Positions 54,331 through 61,739 of a stretch of DNA of 64,000 bases are shown here, one piece after another. Within the stretch, counting starts at the first letter, position 1, and each line of letters begins with the position of its first letter. The notes beneath the pieces are model-generated. The model was not told the origin of the DNA, made no database searches, and saw nothing but the letters and a program-made list of their open reading frames with translations. The position numbers were made by a program, and so were the translations under genes. This DNA comes from CAVTWJ01 sp964525605 (GTDB taxonomy: Bacteria; Oederibacteriota; Muellerivitia; Muellerivitales; Muellerivitaceae), in NCBI GenBank assembly GCA_964525605.1, contig CAZGKT010000005.1:83287-147286 (forward strand), in the 5' to 3' direction.

Positions 54331-55125
54331 TTAACCGCCCGACGAAGAAATCCTCTGCTCGATGGTGTTCAATTGCTGGCCCAGGGAATCGGCTTGTTCC
54401 GGGGTCAATTCCTGGGTGGGGGTCCCGTTGACCCAATCGTTGGCTTGATGCCTCACGCCATCCAAGTCCGACAGGAAATATTGGGCCTGGGGGTTCGACA
54501 ATTTTCTACTGGCCCGGGCCCCCTGCACCCGTTGGTTTAACTGGTTGATCCGCTGGGTCAACGCGGTGAAGAAGGGGTTGGGGATGGGGGTTGGTTGCGG
54601 ATTATAAATAGAGTTGTTGTTTAACGCCGGGTTGGGATTGGGGGATAAACCCTGATTTGTGGACATATGCTTGTGAGCTTTGTGTTTCAGGAAACGCTGG
54701 AAAAAACCAGGTGTCTCGTCGGGCGAGGGTTGCGTATTATCCGGGGCCGTCATCGCTTGGCGCGCCGTTTGGGGGGAGGGTGCTTGCGGCAACTGTTCCG
54801 ACAGCCCCTCCAGTTCCTGGCGCAATTGGGCGGCTTGGTCGAGGGTGATGCCGTAACCCGGGTTACTTCGCTGGTCCTTCTGCAACTCGCTCAGAACCGC
54901 TTGGATCTCCTCTCGCTTATCGCTGATCTGCGTCGGGCTGTAATGCCCACTCTGCTGGGCCACCGCTAGTTGTGAAAAGATAGCGCGGGCCTGCGCGGAT
55001 ATATCATTCGCGAGTTTTTGCCCGTCGGGATGTAGGGGATCATCGGCCTGGTAGGCTTCCGCTTGGACCATGGGGAGGTTTGCCATCAATGTAAAAAACA
55101 TAAACCCTATAAACCTGTGATTCAT
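54331..55125 (-). CDS. Secreted helical protein of unknown function
   Basis: 264 residues with a signal peptide (about 1-22). The mature part holds two similar helical modules, one early (DLHPDGQ-type start through TLDQAAQLRQELEGLSEQL) and one at the C-terminus (FLSDLDGVRHQANDW through TPEQADSLGQQLNTIEQRI), joined by an Asn/Pro-rich linker (NPNPALNNNSIYNPQPTPIP). I recognise no family. The ATG at 55125 is preceded by GGGAGG at 5 bases, better than the upstream GTG-like extension. It is antisense to its neighbours. Confidence 0.55.
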   Translation of the reverse strand: MNHRFIGFMFFTLMANLPMVQAEAYQADDPLHPDGQKLANDISAQARAIFSQLAVAQQSGHYSPTQISDKREEIQAVLSELQKDQRSNPGYGITLDQAAQLRQELEGLSEQLPQAPSPQTARQAMTAPDNTQPSPDETPGFFQRFLKHKAHKHMSTNQGLSPNPNPALNNNSIYNPQPTPIPNPFFTALTQRINQLNQRVQGARASRKLSNPQAQYFLSDLDGVRHQANDWVNGTPTQELTPEQADSLGQQLNTIEQRISSSGG

Positions 55126-55274
55126 ATGTGCCTCCCGGATCGACGACATATGCGTTTATTATCCCTCTTCTTTCCCCAAAAGAAAAAAGAGAAACAGGCC
55201 GACATGATTCACTTTGTCGAGAGCCGGTATAAAATAGGCTGCGGTGATGGGGAAAATTTGTTCAGGAGACGGAT

Positions 55275-55442
55275 ATGCGAGGGTGTCTAGGCCCCATCTT
55301 GGTACTGGTGGTTTTGGGCCTATTTTTTGTGCTGGTGTTAATCCTTTTGATGATTCATTTGTTGATAGTGCTCGCCCCGCTTTTGCTGGTCATTGGCGTC
55401 ATAGCGTTCATAGTTTGGTTATTCAAAAAATTGAACAAGTAA
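55275..55442 (+). CDS. Small hydrophobic membrane protein (55 residues)
   Basis: Almost completely hydrophobic (ILVLVVLGLFFVLVLILLM, then LAPLLLVIGVIAFIVWLF) with a basic end KKLNK, fitting one or two membrane helices. AGGAG lies 6 bases before the ATG, which supports expression. It ends 40 bases before the membrane protein gene next to it and may belong with it. No family recognised. Confidence 0.5.
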   Translation: MRGCLGPILVLVVLGLFFVLVLILLMIHLLIVLAPLLLVIGVIAFIVWLFKKLNK

Positions 55443-55482
55443 GTAAAAGAAATGGAAATTACGAATATTTAAAGGGGCGCAA

Positions 55483-56874
55483 ATGAATCCAGATCCTATT
55501 GAACAAACCTCTCCAGAACGTCAAGTTTACTATCCCGAGACAATAAAAAACGCTAAAACCATTTTACCGTTGGTGTTATTCGCTCTTTTTATACCTTTGG
55601 GCTTCCTCGTATTAGCCGTAAAAATTTACATCCATACGGGTAGGTTTTATTTCCCCTGGTGGGCCCGCCAAATCCGGCCTTTGTATTTTATCTGGCCTAT
55701 GAATTTGGCGGTTGTCTTCTTCCGAATCCGTAGTCAAAAGACTTATGTCGAAACTTCCCCCGTAGGTCTTGAACAGATGAATGTGTTTGGGAAAAAGATC
55801 GTGATTCCCTGGGATGAAATGGGACGGGTTTATGCGGATGAGGGCGGCTATGTGCGGGTCAAGGATAAATCCGGGAAAAGAACCATCAACCTTGCGAAGT
55901 TTTACAAGAATTTCGATCAGCTTAAAAAAAGGGTTTTCGAAGAATCTGAAAGGAAAAGGATCCCCGGGGCGAAGGAGGCAGAGGTTTATGGCGTGACCGC
56001 CAAGGTCGGCATTGTTTACTTGTGGGGCGGGTTATTTATTCTGCTGATGGGATTGGCTTGTGTGGCGGGTGGTGTAACGACCCTCTTGGGTTATGGGGTT
56101 TCAAAATTTAACCCGTTATTTAGTGAAATCTTCTTCTTCATTTCCGGCTCGGCTTACATTGCGCTTGCGGTTTACTGCCTCGGATGGGGTTTAAAGGTCA
56201 AGTACAGTAAGATCGAATTAACTCAATTGGGAATCGCCCGACTGGAAAAGAATAGAAGCCGGGTTTTCATCAAATGGGAGGACGTTACCCGGTTGACGAA
56301 GAGGGAACTGATGAAGCAAATCGGCGTTTATAGCCTGGACCCCACGAAAAAAATAATGGTGGATTACCAATTTGAGGGGTTTGAACAGATTCGGGATAGG
56401 GTTTTCAAGGAATTCGAAAAAAGGTTGACCTTGCCGGTGGTCGCCACGACCTATGGCCCCAGCTGGATCCATCCCAATTTCGCATTGATGGGTTTTAGGG
56501 CAGTTTTTATCGGGTTCTTATGCTTTATCCGTTTCAGCCAGATAACCACGGGCGATACCACTCCCTTAAATTTCATGATCATCCTATTCGTGTTTTTCTA
56601 TTTGATCATCCTTAACACGGAATCGAAGGGGGTGAAAGCCCTGATCCTGAACGGCAATGAAATCGTTCTGCGTAAACTTTTTGGAAAAACGATCCTCCAA
56701 GCTCGCGAAGTGGATGAAATAACGATGGATAGTATCGCCGGCCATAATGGGACTTTTTATTACAGGATTCTATTGAGCGCCCGGGATGGGAAAAAATACA
56801 TCTTCACTAATGAATTGGGCACAGAGGTGGGCGTTTATTTGGTTCTCAAGAAATGGCTGGAGAAACAAAGGTAG
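55483..56874 (+). CDS. Membrane protein with three PH-like repeats
   Basis: 463 residues. Three pairs of membrane helices (about 27-50 and 60-80; 175-200 and 215-235; 330-350 and 365-385) alternate with three soluble segments that look alike: GLEQMNVFGKKIVIPWDEMG, then LGIARLEKNRSRVFIKWEDV, then NGNEIVLRKLFGKTILQARE. Each reads like the beta sheet of a bacterial PH domain (a residue pattern 'signal-basic-I-W/A-dE'). Such proteins may organise membranes, but no function is known here. AAAGGGGCGCAA before the ATG gives a ribosome site. Confidence 0.55.
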   Translation: MNPDPIEQTSPERQVYYPETIKNAKTILPLVLFALFIPLGFLVLAVKIYIHTGRFYFPWWARQIRPLYFIWPMNLAVVFFRIRSQKTYVETSPVGLEQMNVFGKKIVIPWDEMGRVYADEGGYVRVKDKSGKRTINLAKFYKNFDQLKKRVFEESERKRIPGAKEAEVYGVTAKVGIVYLWGGLFILLMGLACVAGGVTTLLGYGVSKFNPLFSEIFFFISGSAYIALAVYCLGWGLKVKYSKIELTQLGIARLEKNRSRVFIKWEDVTRLTKRELMKQIGVYSLDPTKKIMVDYQFEGFEQIRDRVFKEFEKRLTLPVVATTYGPSWIHPNFALMGFRAVFIGFLCFIRFSQITTGDTTPLNFMIILFVFFYLIILNTESKGVKALILNGNEIVLRKLFGKTILQAREVDEITMDSIAGHNGTFYYRILLSARDGKKYIFTNELGTEVGVYLVLKKWLEKQR

Positions 56875-57000
56875 CCAGACTGCAGAATGCCGGGCCCTGT
56901 TCGCGAGTGGATGCCATAAGAAGAGCCGCGGATGATAAAATCAAAGATGATTTTTCGTAGAAAGCTTTCGTTGGTTCAAACCTTGTGGGGAGGAAAGACA

Positions 57001-57939
57001 ATGAACTGGAAAGTATTCGCGGTGATGGGGGGTTGCTTCGCCATTCTAGGCGCGGCATCGGCTCTTGATGCGGCGGGGGCTTCGAAGGGAATGGCATGGA
57101 CGGCCCGCACACTCCCCAGTTCGAAATTGGAATTAGTCGCCTACGGGAATGGGAAGTTTGTGGCCCTTTCGGGGGGGACGGCGGCGGCGACCTCGCCGGA
57201 CGGGATCCACTGGACGGCCCGCACCCTCCCCGGTTCAAATTCCTGGATATCCTTGACCTACGGAAATGGGCTGTTTGTGGCGGTTGCTTCCGAATATGGC
57301 GGTACTACGGCGGCCATGACGTCACCGGATGGAATCAATTGGACGGCCCGCACCCTCCCCAGTTCACAGCAATGGTGGTCCGTGACCTACGGCAATGGGG
57401 AATTCGTGGCAATCGCCAATGACAGTACGGCGGCGGCGACCTCCCCGGACGGGATCACCTGGACGGCGCAAACCCTCCCCAGTTCAGACGCCTGGTATTC
57501 AATAACCTATGGCCATCGAGAGTTTGTGGTGATTTCGGGTGGAACGGCGGCGGCGACATCCCCGGACGGGAGCCATTGGACGGCCCAAACCCTCCCCACC
57601 CTCGACCCTGGAACACAGGCCTGGGAGTCGGTGGCCTACGGGAATGGGCTGTTTGTGGCGGTTGCGAGTGGTACTGCGTTGGCGGCGACCTCATCGGACG
57701 GGGTCCACTGGACGACCTCCCCCCTCCCCGTTTCACAGCAATGGCAGGCGGTCACTTACGGGAATGGGATGTTTGTGGCGATCGCTTCTTATAGCGGGGT
57801 GGGGGCGACCTCCCCGGACGGAATCCACTGGACGGCCAGCACCCTCCCCAAATCCCAGCAATGGGTGGCCCTGACCTACGGGAATGGAGTGTTTGTGGCG
57901 ATACCTTTTAACAGTACGGTGGCAGCGACTTCACCTTGA
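57001..57939 (+). CDS. Secreted seven-repeat beta-propeller protein
   Basis: 312 residues: signal peptide (1-26) then seven repeats of about 40 residues, each WTARTLPSS-x-W-xSVTYGNGxFVA followed by TAAATSPDGIH. Seven blades would form one closed propeller. Repeats are nearly identical in DNA, which points to recent expansion or gene conversion. The protein stops right after the last TSP, so the ring may close with the first blade's strand. GGGAGGAAAGACA precedes the ATG. Extracellular binding is likely; no catalytic motif is seen. Confidence 0.65.
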   Translation: MNWKVFAVMGGCFAILGAASALDAAGASKGMAWTARTLPSSKLELVAYGNGKFVALSGGTAAATSPDGIHWTARTLPGSNSWISLTYGNGLFVAVASEYGGTTAAMTSPDGINWTARTLPSSQQWWSVTYGNGEFVAIANDSTAAATSPDGITWTAQTLPSSDAWYSITYGHREFVVISGGTAAATSPDGSHWTAQTLPTLDPGTQAWESVAYGNGLFVAVASGTALAATSSDGVHWTTSPLPVSQQWQAVTYGNGMFVAIASYSGVGATSPDGIHWTASTLPKSQQWVALTYGNGVFVAIPFNSTVAATSP

Positions 57940-57959
57940 AATAGGGGGGGTCAGACACC

Positions 57960-57976
57960 ACGCACCGCAGCGTGGA
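57960..57976. repeat. 17-bp direct repeat flanking the RelE module, left copy
   Basis: ACGCACCGCAGCGTGGA, with an inner CCACGC/GCGTGG hairpin, preceded by GGGGTCAG. The same 17 bases occur on the other side of the toxin-antitoxin pair. Confidence 0.65.
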
Positions 57977-57978
57977 GG

Positions 57979-58239
57979 TTACCGGTAGACTTCTCGCCTG
58001 TTCCCAATCTTATAAATCATCACCGATTTGGTTTGGTCATCAATGGTATAGATCGCCCGCCAATCACCTTGCCGGATTCGATAACGCTCTTGGCCTTCAA
58101 GCTTCTCGCACCCATGGGGCCTGGGTTGATGGGCTAAGCTTTTGAGCTTGTCCCTGAGTTTTCCAAAATCCTTGGGTGGAACGGAAGCCAGTTCCTTCTC
58201 GGCGCTTTTTTTGACGAAAACTTTATAGGGTTCCGTCAC
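57979..58239 (-). CDS. RelE/ParE-family toxin
   Basis: 86 residues. KVFVKKSAEKELASVPPKDF, then the basic centre EGQERYRIRQGDWRAIYTID and C-terminal VMIYKIGNRREVYR are the RelE pattern; RelE members cut mRNA in the ribosome, ParE members block gyrase. The Arg and Tyr near the C-terminus favour RelE, but the subclass is not certain. It overlaps the upstream antitoxin gene by 17 bases on the minus strand. Confidence 0.87.
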   Translation of the reverse strand: MTEPYKVFVKKSAEKELASVPPKDFGKLRDKLKSLAHQPRPHGCEKLEGQERYRIRQGDWRAIYTIDDQTKSVMIYKIGNRREVYR

Positions 58240-58447
58240 GCTTCAGGTCTTTCAGGACGGATTCAAGGCTTCGGGCTGGTTCTTTGGCTCTTTTTTCAAA
58301 GGCCTCATAATCCGCCGCGTCTTCCTGGAGGGAAAGTTTTAGGGCTTCATTCACCAGGTAGGAAAGGCTTTGCTCGGTATGGGCGGCCTTGATTTTGGCG
58401 GCTTTCAAGAGCTTGGAATCCAGGTAAAGGGTGGCTTTTGCGTTCAT
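58223..58447 (-). CDS. Ribbon-helix-helix antitoxin
   Basis: 74 residues. ATLYLDSKLLKAAKIKAAHT and SLSYLVNEALKLSL form a ribbon-helix-helix DNA-binding domain; the acidic/basic C-terminal part would wrap the toxin. Ends in the start of the RelE-type toxin gene, usual antitoxin-first order. It should repress its own promoter, which must lie in the 90 bases before the right direct repeat. Confidence 0.83.
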   Translation of the reverse strand: MNAKATLYLDSKLLKAAKIKAAHTEQSLSYLVNEALKLSLQEDAADYEAFEKRAKEPARSLESVLKDLKRDGTL

Positions 58448-58538
58448 GAGCTTACCTCCAGGGTCAATTTACCGTCATGACGTCATAGCGTCAAGTGAGG
58501 AGTGACCCGCCCCGATAGTAGAAAAGAGGTCAGGTTCT

Positions 58539-58555
58539 ACGCACCGCAGCGTGGA
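58539..58555. repeat. 17-bp direct repeat flanking the RelE module, right copy
   Basis: Perfect second copy of ACGCACCGCAGCGTGGA, preceded by GAGGTCAGG. The pair encloses 562 bases with just the toxin and antitoxin genes. Confidence 0.65.
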
Positions 58556-58581
58556 AGTGAGATTTGCGTCTAAAGGCCGGT

Positions 58582-59285
58582 GGGTTTTCCCATCGGTAAA
58601 TGGCTAACGAAACTGCTAAGGAAATGGCTAATAGCTAAGACGCCGCTTTAGCAGATTAGCAGAATAGGTAGAGTCGGCCGTTTTGTTGGGTTTTCCCATC
58701 GGTAAATGGCTAACGAATCTGCTAAGGAAATGGCTAATAGAAAGCCGCCGGTTTAGCAGATTAGCAGAATAGGGTGAACCGGCCGTTTTATTGGGTTTTC
58801 CCATCGGTAAATGGCTAACGAAACTGCTAAGGAAATGGCTAATAGNNNNNNNNNNNNNNNNNNNNNNNNNNNNNNNNNNNNNNNNNNNNNNNNNNNNNNN
58901 NNNNNNNNNNNNNNNNNNNNNNNNNNNNNNNNNNNNNNNNNNNNNAATAGGTAGAGTCGGCCGTTTTGTTGGGTTTTCCCATCGGTAAATGGCTAACGAA
59001 ACTGCTAAGGAAATGGCTAATAGCTAAGACGCCGCTTTAGCAGATTAGCAGAATAGGTAGAGTCGGCCGTTTTGTTGGGTTTTCCCATCGGTAAATGGCT
59101 AACGAAACTGCTAAGGAAATGGCTAATAGCTAAGACGCCGCTTTAGCAGATTAGCAGAATAGGTAGAGTCGGCCGTTTTGTTGGGTTTTCCCATCGGTAA
59201 ATGGCTAACGAATCTGCTAAGGAAATGGCTAATAGCTAAGACCCGGCTTTAGCAGATTAGCAGAATAGGCGGAGTCGGCCTGTTT
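58582..59285. repeat. Tandem array of a 106-bp unit (with assembly gap)
   Basis: At least six units, starting at 58582, 58688, 58793, 58971, 59077 and 59183, with period 105-106. Each begins gggttttcccatcggtaaat and holds four GCTAA motifs and two TTAGC motifs, so that CTGCTAA can pair with TTAGCAG in a stem-loop. Units differ at few bases. No ORF is kept through the array. It fills about 700 of the 1,090 bases between the antitoxin gene and umuD. Confidence 0.9.
58846..58945. other. Assembly gap (100 Ns)
   Basis: A run of exactly 100 N, the usual placeholder for a scaffold gap of unknown size. It falls within the tandem array, so the real number of units is unknown. Confidence 0.97.
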
Positions 59286-59500
59286 GGGTTTTAGGTGGTC
59301 TCTGGCAAAAAATTAGGTCACCTAACTTCTTGCTGGAGTTTTTAGCTTAATCGGGCGTCTCGAAGAGAGAAGACTGATTACATAGCCCCCTGTTTCCCGA
59401 TCTGCCCCCCGACCCTCCCACCGGCTAGCCCACCGACTCGCCCACCGGAGCCTAGGCGTAGGTGGGAGCCTCGGCGAAGGGGTTCAAACTCCTCACTCCA
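59286..59500. other. Non-coding stretch before umuD
   Basis: No ORF or known RNA is seen. It holds an inverted TTAGGTG / CACCTAA pair at its left end and a C-rich part (gaccctcccaccggctagcc) near its right end. A TTCAAA at 59491-59496 could be the -35 box of umuD. Confidence 0.4.
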
Positions 59501-59522
59501 ATGGTATACTCCTGTATACCAT
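59501..59522. promoter_or_regulatory. Perfect palindrome overlapping the umuD promoter (putative SOS operator)
   Basis: ATGGTATAC-tcct-GTATACCAT: 9-base arms, 4-base spacer. The TATACT inside the left arm is 16 bases from TTCAAA, so the operator would cover the -10 box. It is not the enterobacterial (CTGT-N8-ACAG) nor the Bacillus type. The place argues for LexA or another dimeric repressor. Confidence 0.6.
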
Positions 59523-59535
59523 TTAGGAGGCTCCT

Positions 59536-60000
59536 ATGCCCGTTATGCCCAAATCCAAATCCGTACGAACCCTCTACCGCATTACCCCCACCCGCAAGCT
59601 CCGCATCCCCCTCTATCTCACCCGGGTCTCGGCGGGCGCCTTTTCGCCCGCGGATGATTACGTGGAAAAGGGTCTGGATATGAACGAACACCTCATCCAG
59701 CACCCGGCCGCCACCTTCGCCTTTCACGTGTCCGGCGATTCCATGGTGGGGGCGGGCATCTTCCCCGGCGATCTTTTGATTGTGGACCGGGCGGTAAAAC
59801 CGGTCAGCGGGTCGGTGGTGGTGGCCAAGCTGGGGGGCGACCTGGTGTGCAAGCGATTGAAGCTGGTGAAGGGCAAGGTCTTTCTGGCGCCCGAAAACCC
59901 GGCCTACCCAACCATCGAGGTGACGGATGACATGGAAGGTTTTGAAATCTGCGGGGTGCTGTTGCACAACATCCATTCGCATGGGGTGAAGAAAACGTAA
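59536..60000 (+). CDS. umuD: UmuD-like SOS mutagenesis protein (S24 peptidase)
   Basis: 154 residues. Self-cleaving partner of DNA polymerase V. The Ala33-Gly34 cleavage site is in VSAGAFS, the nucleophile Ser69 in SGDSMVGAGI, and Lys106 in LVCKRLK, exactly 37 residues later as in the family. There is no N-terminal DNA-binding domain, so this is UmuD and not LexA. AGGAGG lies 5 bases before the ATG. Start and operator suggest SOS control. umuC follows 184 bases later. Confidence 0.92.
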   Translation: MPVMPKSKSVRTLYRITPTRKLRIPLYLTRVSAGAFSPADDYVEKGLDMNEHLIQHPAATFAFHVSGDSMVGAGIFPGDLLIVDRAVKPVSGSVVVAKLGGDLVCKRLKLVKGKVFLAPENPAYPTIEVTDDMEGFEICGVLLHNIHSHGVKKT

Positions 60001-60015
60001 AGCAAAACATTTCTT

Positions 60016-60167
60016 GGCCACAGATGCATGGGATGCACACGGATAAGATAAAGGCTTTTTGGGTTTAAAAGCCCGGGCCATTCGGCGGTCCCTTCTCTCG
60101 GCAGGAAAGATTGAACAGAAAATGGTTTGTGTTTTTTAAATCCCATGAATCCCATGTATCTGTGGCT
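60016..60167. repeat. Long inverted repeat, family B, between umuD and umuC
   Basis: Arms ggccacagatgcatgggatg and cccatgtatctgtggct pair across about 100 bases. The same family lies between dabA and the dabB-like gene. It fills the gap between the two SOS genes. Confidence 0.65.
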
Positions 60168-60184
60168 AAATTTTTGAGGTGTGA

Positions 60185-61525
60185 ATGAATCAAATCGAAC
60201 CTATTGCCCATTGTGCCGATTCCGGTAATGAATCGGCACGATCAAACCGTCAGCCACGGGTTGAGCCCGTGGCTTTGATCGACTGTAATAATTTCTACTG
60301 CAGTTGCGAGCGGGTGTATAACCCCAAGCTCACGGGCAAGCCCGTCATCGTCCTCTCCAACAACGACGGCATGCCCATTTCCCGTTCCGAAGAGGCCAAG
60401 GCCATCGGCATCGACATGGCCCGGCCCGTCTTTGAGCTCAAAGACATCATCGAAAAACACAAGGTCCATGTTTTCAGTTCCAACTACACCCTCTACGGCG
60501 ATTTTTCACGGCGGGTCATGCAAACCATCCGCCAGTTCAGCCCCAGGGTGGAAGAATATTCCATCGACGAGGCTTTCGTGGGGCTTCAAGGCTTCGCCCA
60601 CCGCGACCTCACCGAATATGGCAGGGAAATGAAGGCCACGATTTACCAGTGGACGGGCATTCCGGTATCGGTGGGCATCGCCCCCACCAAAACCATGGCC
60701 AAGATCGCCAGCAAGATCGCCAAGAAATCGAAAAAGTCCAAGGGCGTGCTCGACCTCACCAACCCCCGCTACCAGGAAATCGCCCTGAAGCGCTACGACA
60801 TCGCCGACATCTGGAAATGCGGGCCCGCCCGCACAAAGCTTTTGAAAAGCCACGGCATCCATACCGCCTGGGACCTGCGAAATGTTCCACTTACCTGGAT
60901 CGACAAGCGAATGGGGGTCGAGGGCACGCGAATGGTGAAGGAACTGCGGGGCGAACCCTGTATTCCGCTGGAACTGACAGCCCCTAAGAAAAAGCGCATC
61001 GGGTGCGGAAGAAGCTTTGGGCGAAAGGTGGAATCGCTTTTCGAGATCAAAGAATGCCTGGCTTCCCATATCGCCGACGCGGCGGTGCGCCTCAGGCGCG
61101 ACGGCCAGGCCGCCACGGGTATGAAGATTTACCTGCAAACCAACCCCTACAGCAACGGGCCCCAATACAACCAGGGCATCGGGGTGGAACTGCCCTTAGC
61201 CACCGATGAAACGGGTGAACTGATCCGCTGGGCAACCAAGGCCGTGGAGCAAATCTACAAGCCGGGCATTGTATATAAGAGGGTGCATGTGGATTTTGAC
61301 GGCTTGGTGCCCAATAACCAGATTCAGCAGAGCCTTTTTGTGCAAAAAGACCGCCAAAAGCAGGTGCGGTTGATGGCCGCTCTGGACCAGGTGAACCGGG
61401 ATTTCGGGGTAGGTAGGCTTCGCTATCTCGCCGAAGGGCTGGAAAAGGCTTGGAAAACAAGGTTTGAATACCGTTCGCCCAGGTACACGACGAGGTGGGA
61501 TGAGCTACTGACGGTGCGGGCGTAG
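60185..61525 (+). CDS. umuC: UmuC-like DNA polymerase V catalytic subunit (Y family)
   Basis: 446 residues. Error-prone translesion polymerase active with processed UmuD. Metal-binding Asp in ALIDCNNFYCSCERV (about 33) and Asp/Glu in YSIDEAFVG (about 128-129); helix-hairpin-helix and little-finger regions follow; QIQQSLFV near the C-terminus fits a sliding-clamp motif. Known UmuC starts almost at the ALIDCNN motif, so this form has about 28 extra residues encoded by two palindromes. The ATG has GAGGTG upstream; GTG at 60269 is the alternative. Confidence 0.93.
   Translation: MNQIEPIAHCADSGNESARSNRQPRVEPVALIDCNNFYCSCERVYNPKLTGKPVIVLSNNDGMPISRSEEAKAIGIDMARPVFELKDIIEKHKVHVFSSNYTLYGDFSRRVMQTIRQFSPRVEEYSIDEAFVGLQGFAHRDLTEYGREMKATIYQWTGIPVSVGIAPTKTMAKIASKIAKKSKKSKGVLDLTNPRYQEIALKRYDIADIWKCGPARTKLLKSHGIHTAWDLRNVPLTWIDKRMGVEGTRMVKELRGEPCIPLELTAPKKKRIGCGRSFGRKVESLFEIKECLASHIADAAVRLRRDGQAATGMKIYLQTNPYSNGPQYNQGIGVELPLATDETGELIRWATKAVEQIYKPGIVYKRVHVDFDGLVPNNQIQQSLFVQKDRQKQVRLMAALDQVNRDFGVGRLRYLAEGLEKAWKTRFEYRSPRYTTRWDELLTVRA
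60213..60281. repeat. Two adjacent perfect palindromes at the 5' end of umuC
   Basis: First: GTGCCGATT / AATCGGCAC with a 9-base loop. Second: CGATCAAA / TTTGATCG outside AGCCACGGG / CCCGTGGCT. Both would make strong hairpins in the message and lie over the first 33 codons of the longest reading of umuC. The second resembles REP-type elements. Confidence 0.7.
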
Positions 61526-61739
61526 GTTGCGCCAAAAACTGGGCGGTTTTTCTCCTCCTAACAAAGATGTAACTACAATAGATGGAAAGTAAACGATTAT
61601 GGTTTTCTTAAAAGGCAGGGGAAAGATTTGAGGAGTACGATGTTTATTAGTAAGTGGGTTATATAAGTGGGGCGGGGTACCATTTTCTTTTTTCAGTCCC
61701 GATTACGTTTGTTTTGATTATTTTTTTAAAGGTAAAAAC
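61526..61739. other. Boundary region into the AT-rich island
   Basis: No gene is seen. GC content falls sharply across this stretch, from the umuC end to an AT-rich leader. A ribosome site AAAGGTAAAAAC stands just before the next ATG. No tRNA, integrase or clear attachment repeat is visible. Confidence 0.5.

Noticed and set aside
58791..58988. Open frame crossing the N gap
   Set aside because: It exists only because Ns contain no stop codons.
58582..59285. Tandem array considered as a CRISPR array
   Set aside because: The full 106-bp unit repeats with no unique spacers, and no cas gene is in the window.
59501..59522. Standard enterobacterial LexA box upstream of umuD
   Set aside because: The palindrome does not match CTGT-N8-ACAG; only the position supports an SOS function.
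59536..60000. umuD gene as LexA
   Set aside because: It has the S24 peptidase domain and cleavage site but no N-terminal winged helix, and umuC follows.
845..60167. Long inverted repeats as insertion sequences
   Set aside because: Each is only 80-180 bases, contains no transposase frame and shows no clear target-site duplication.
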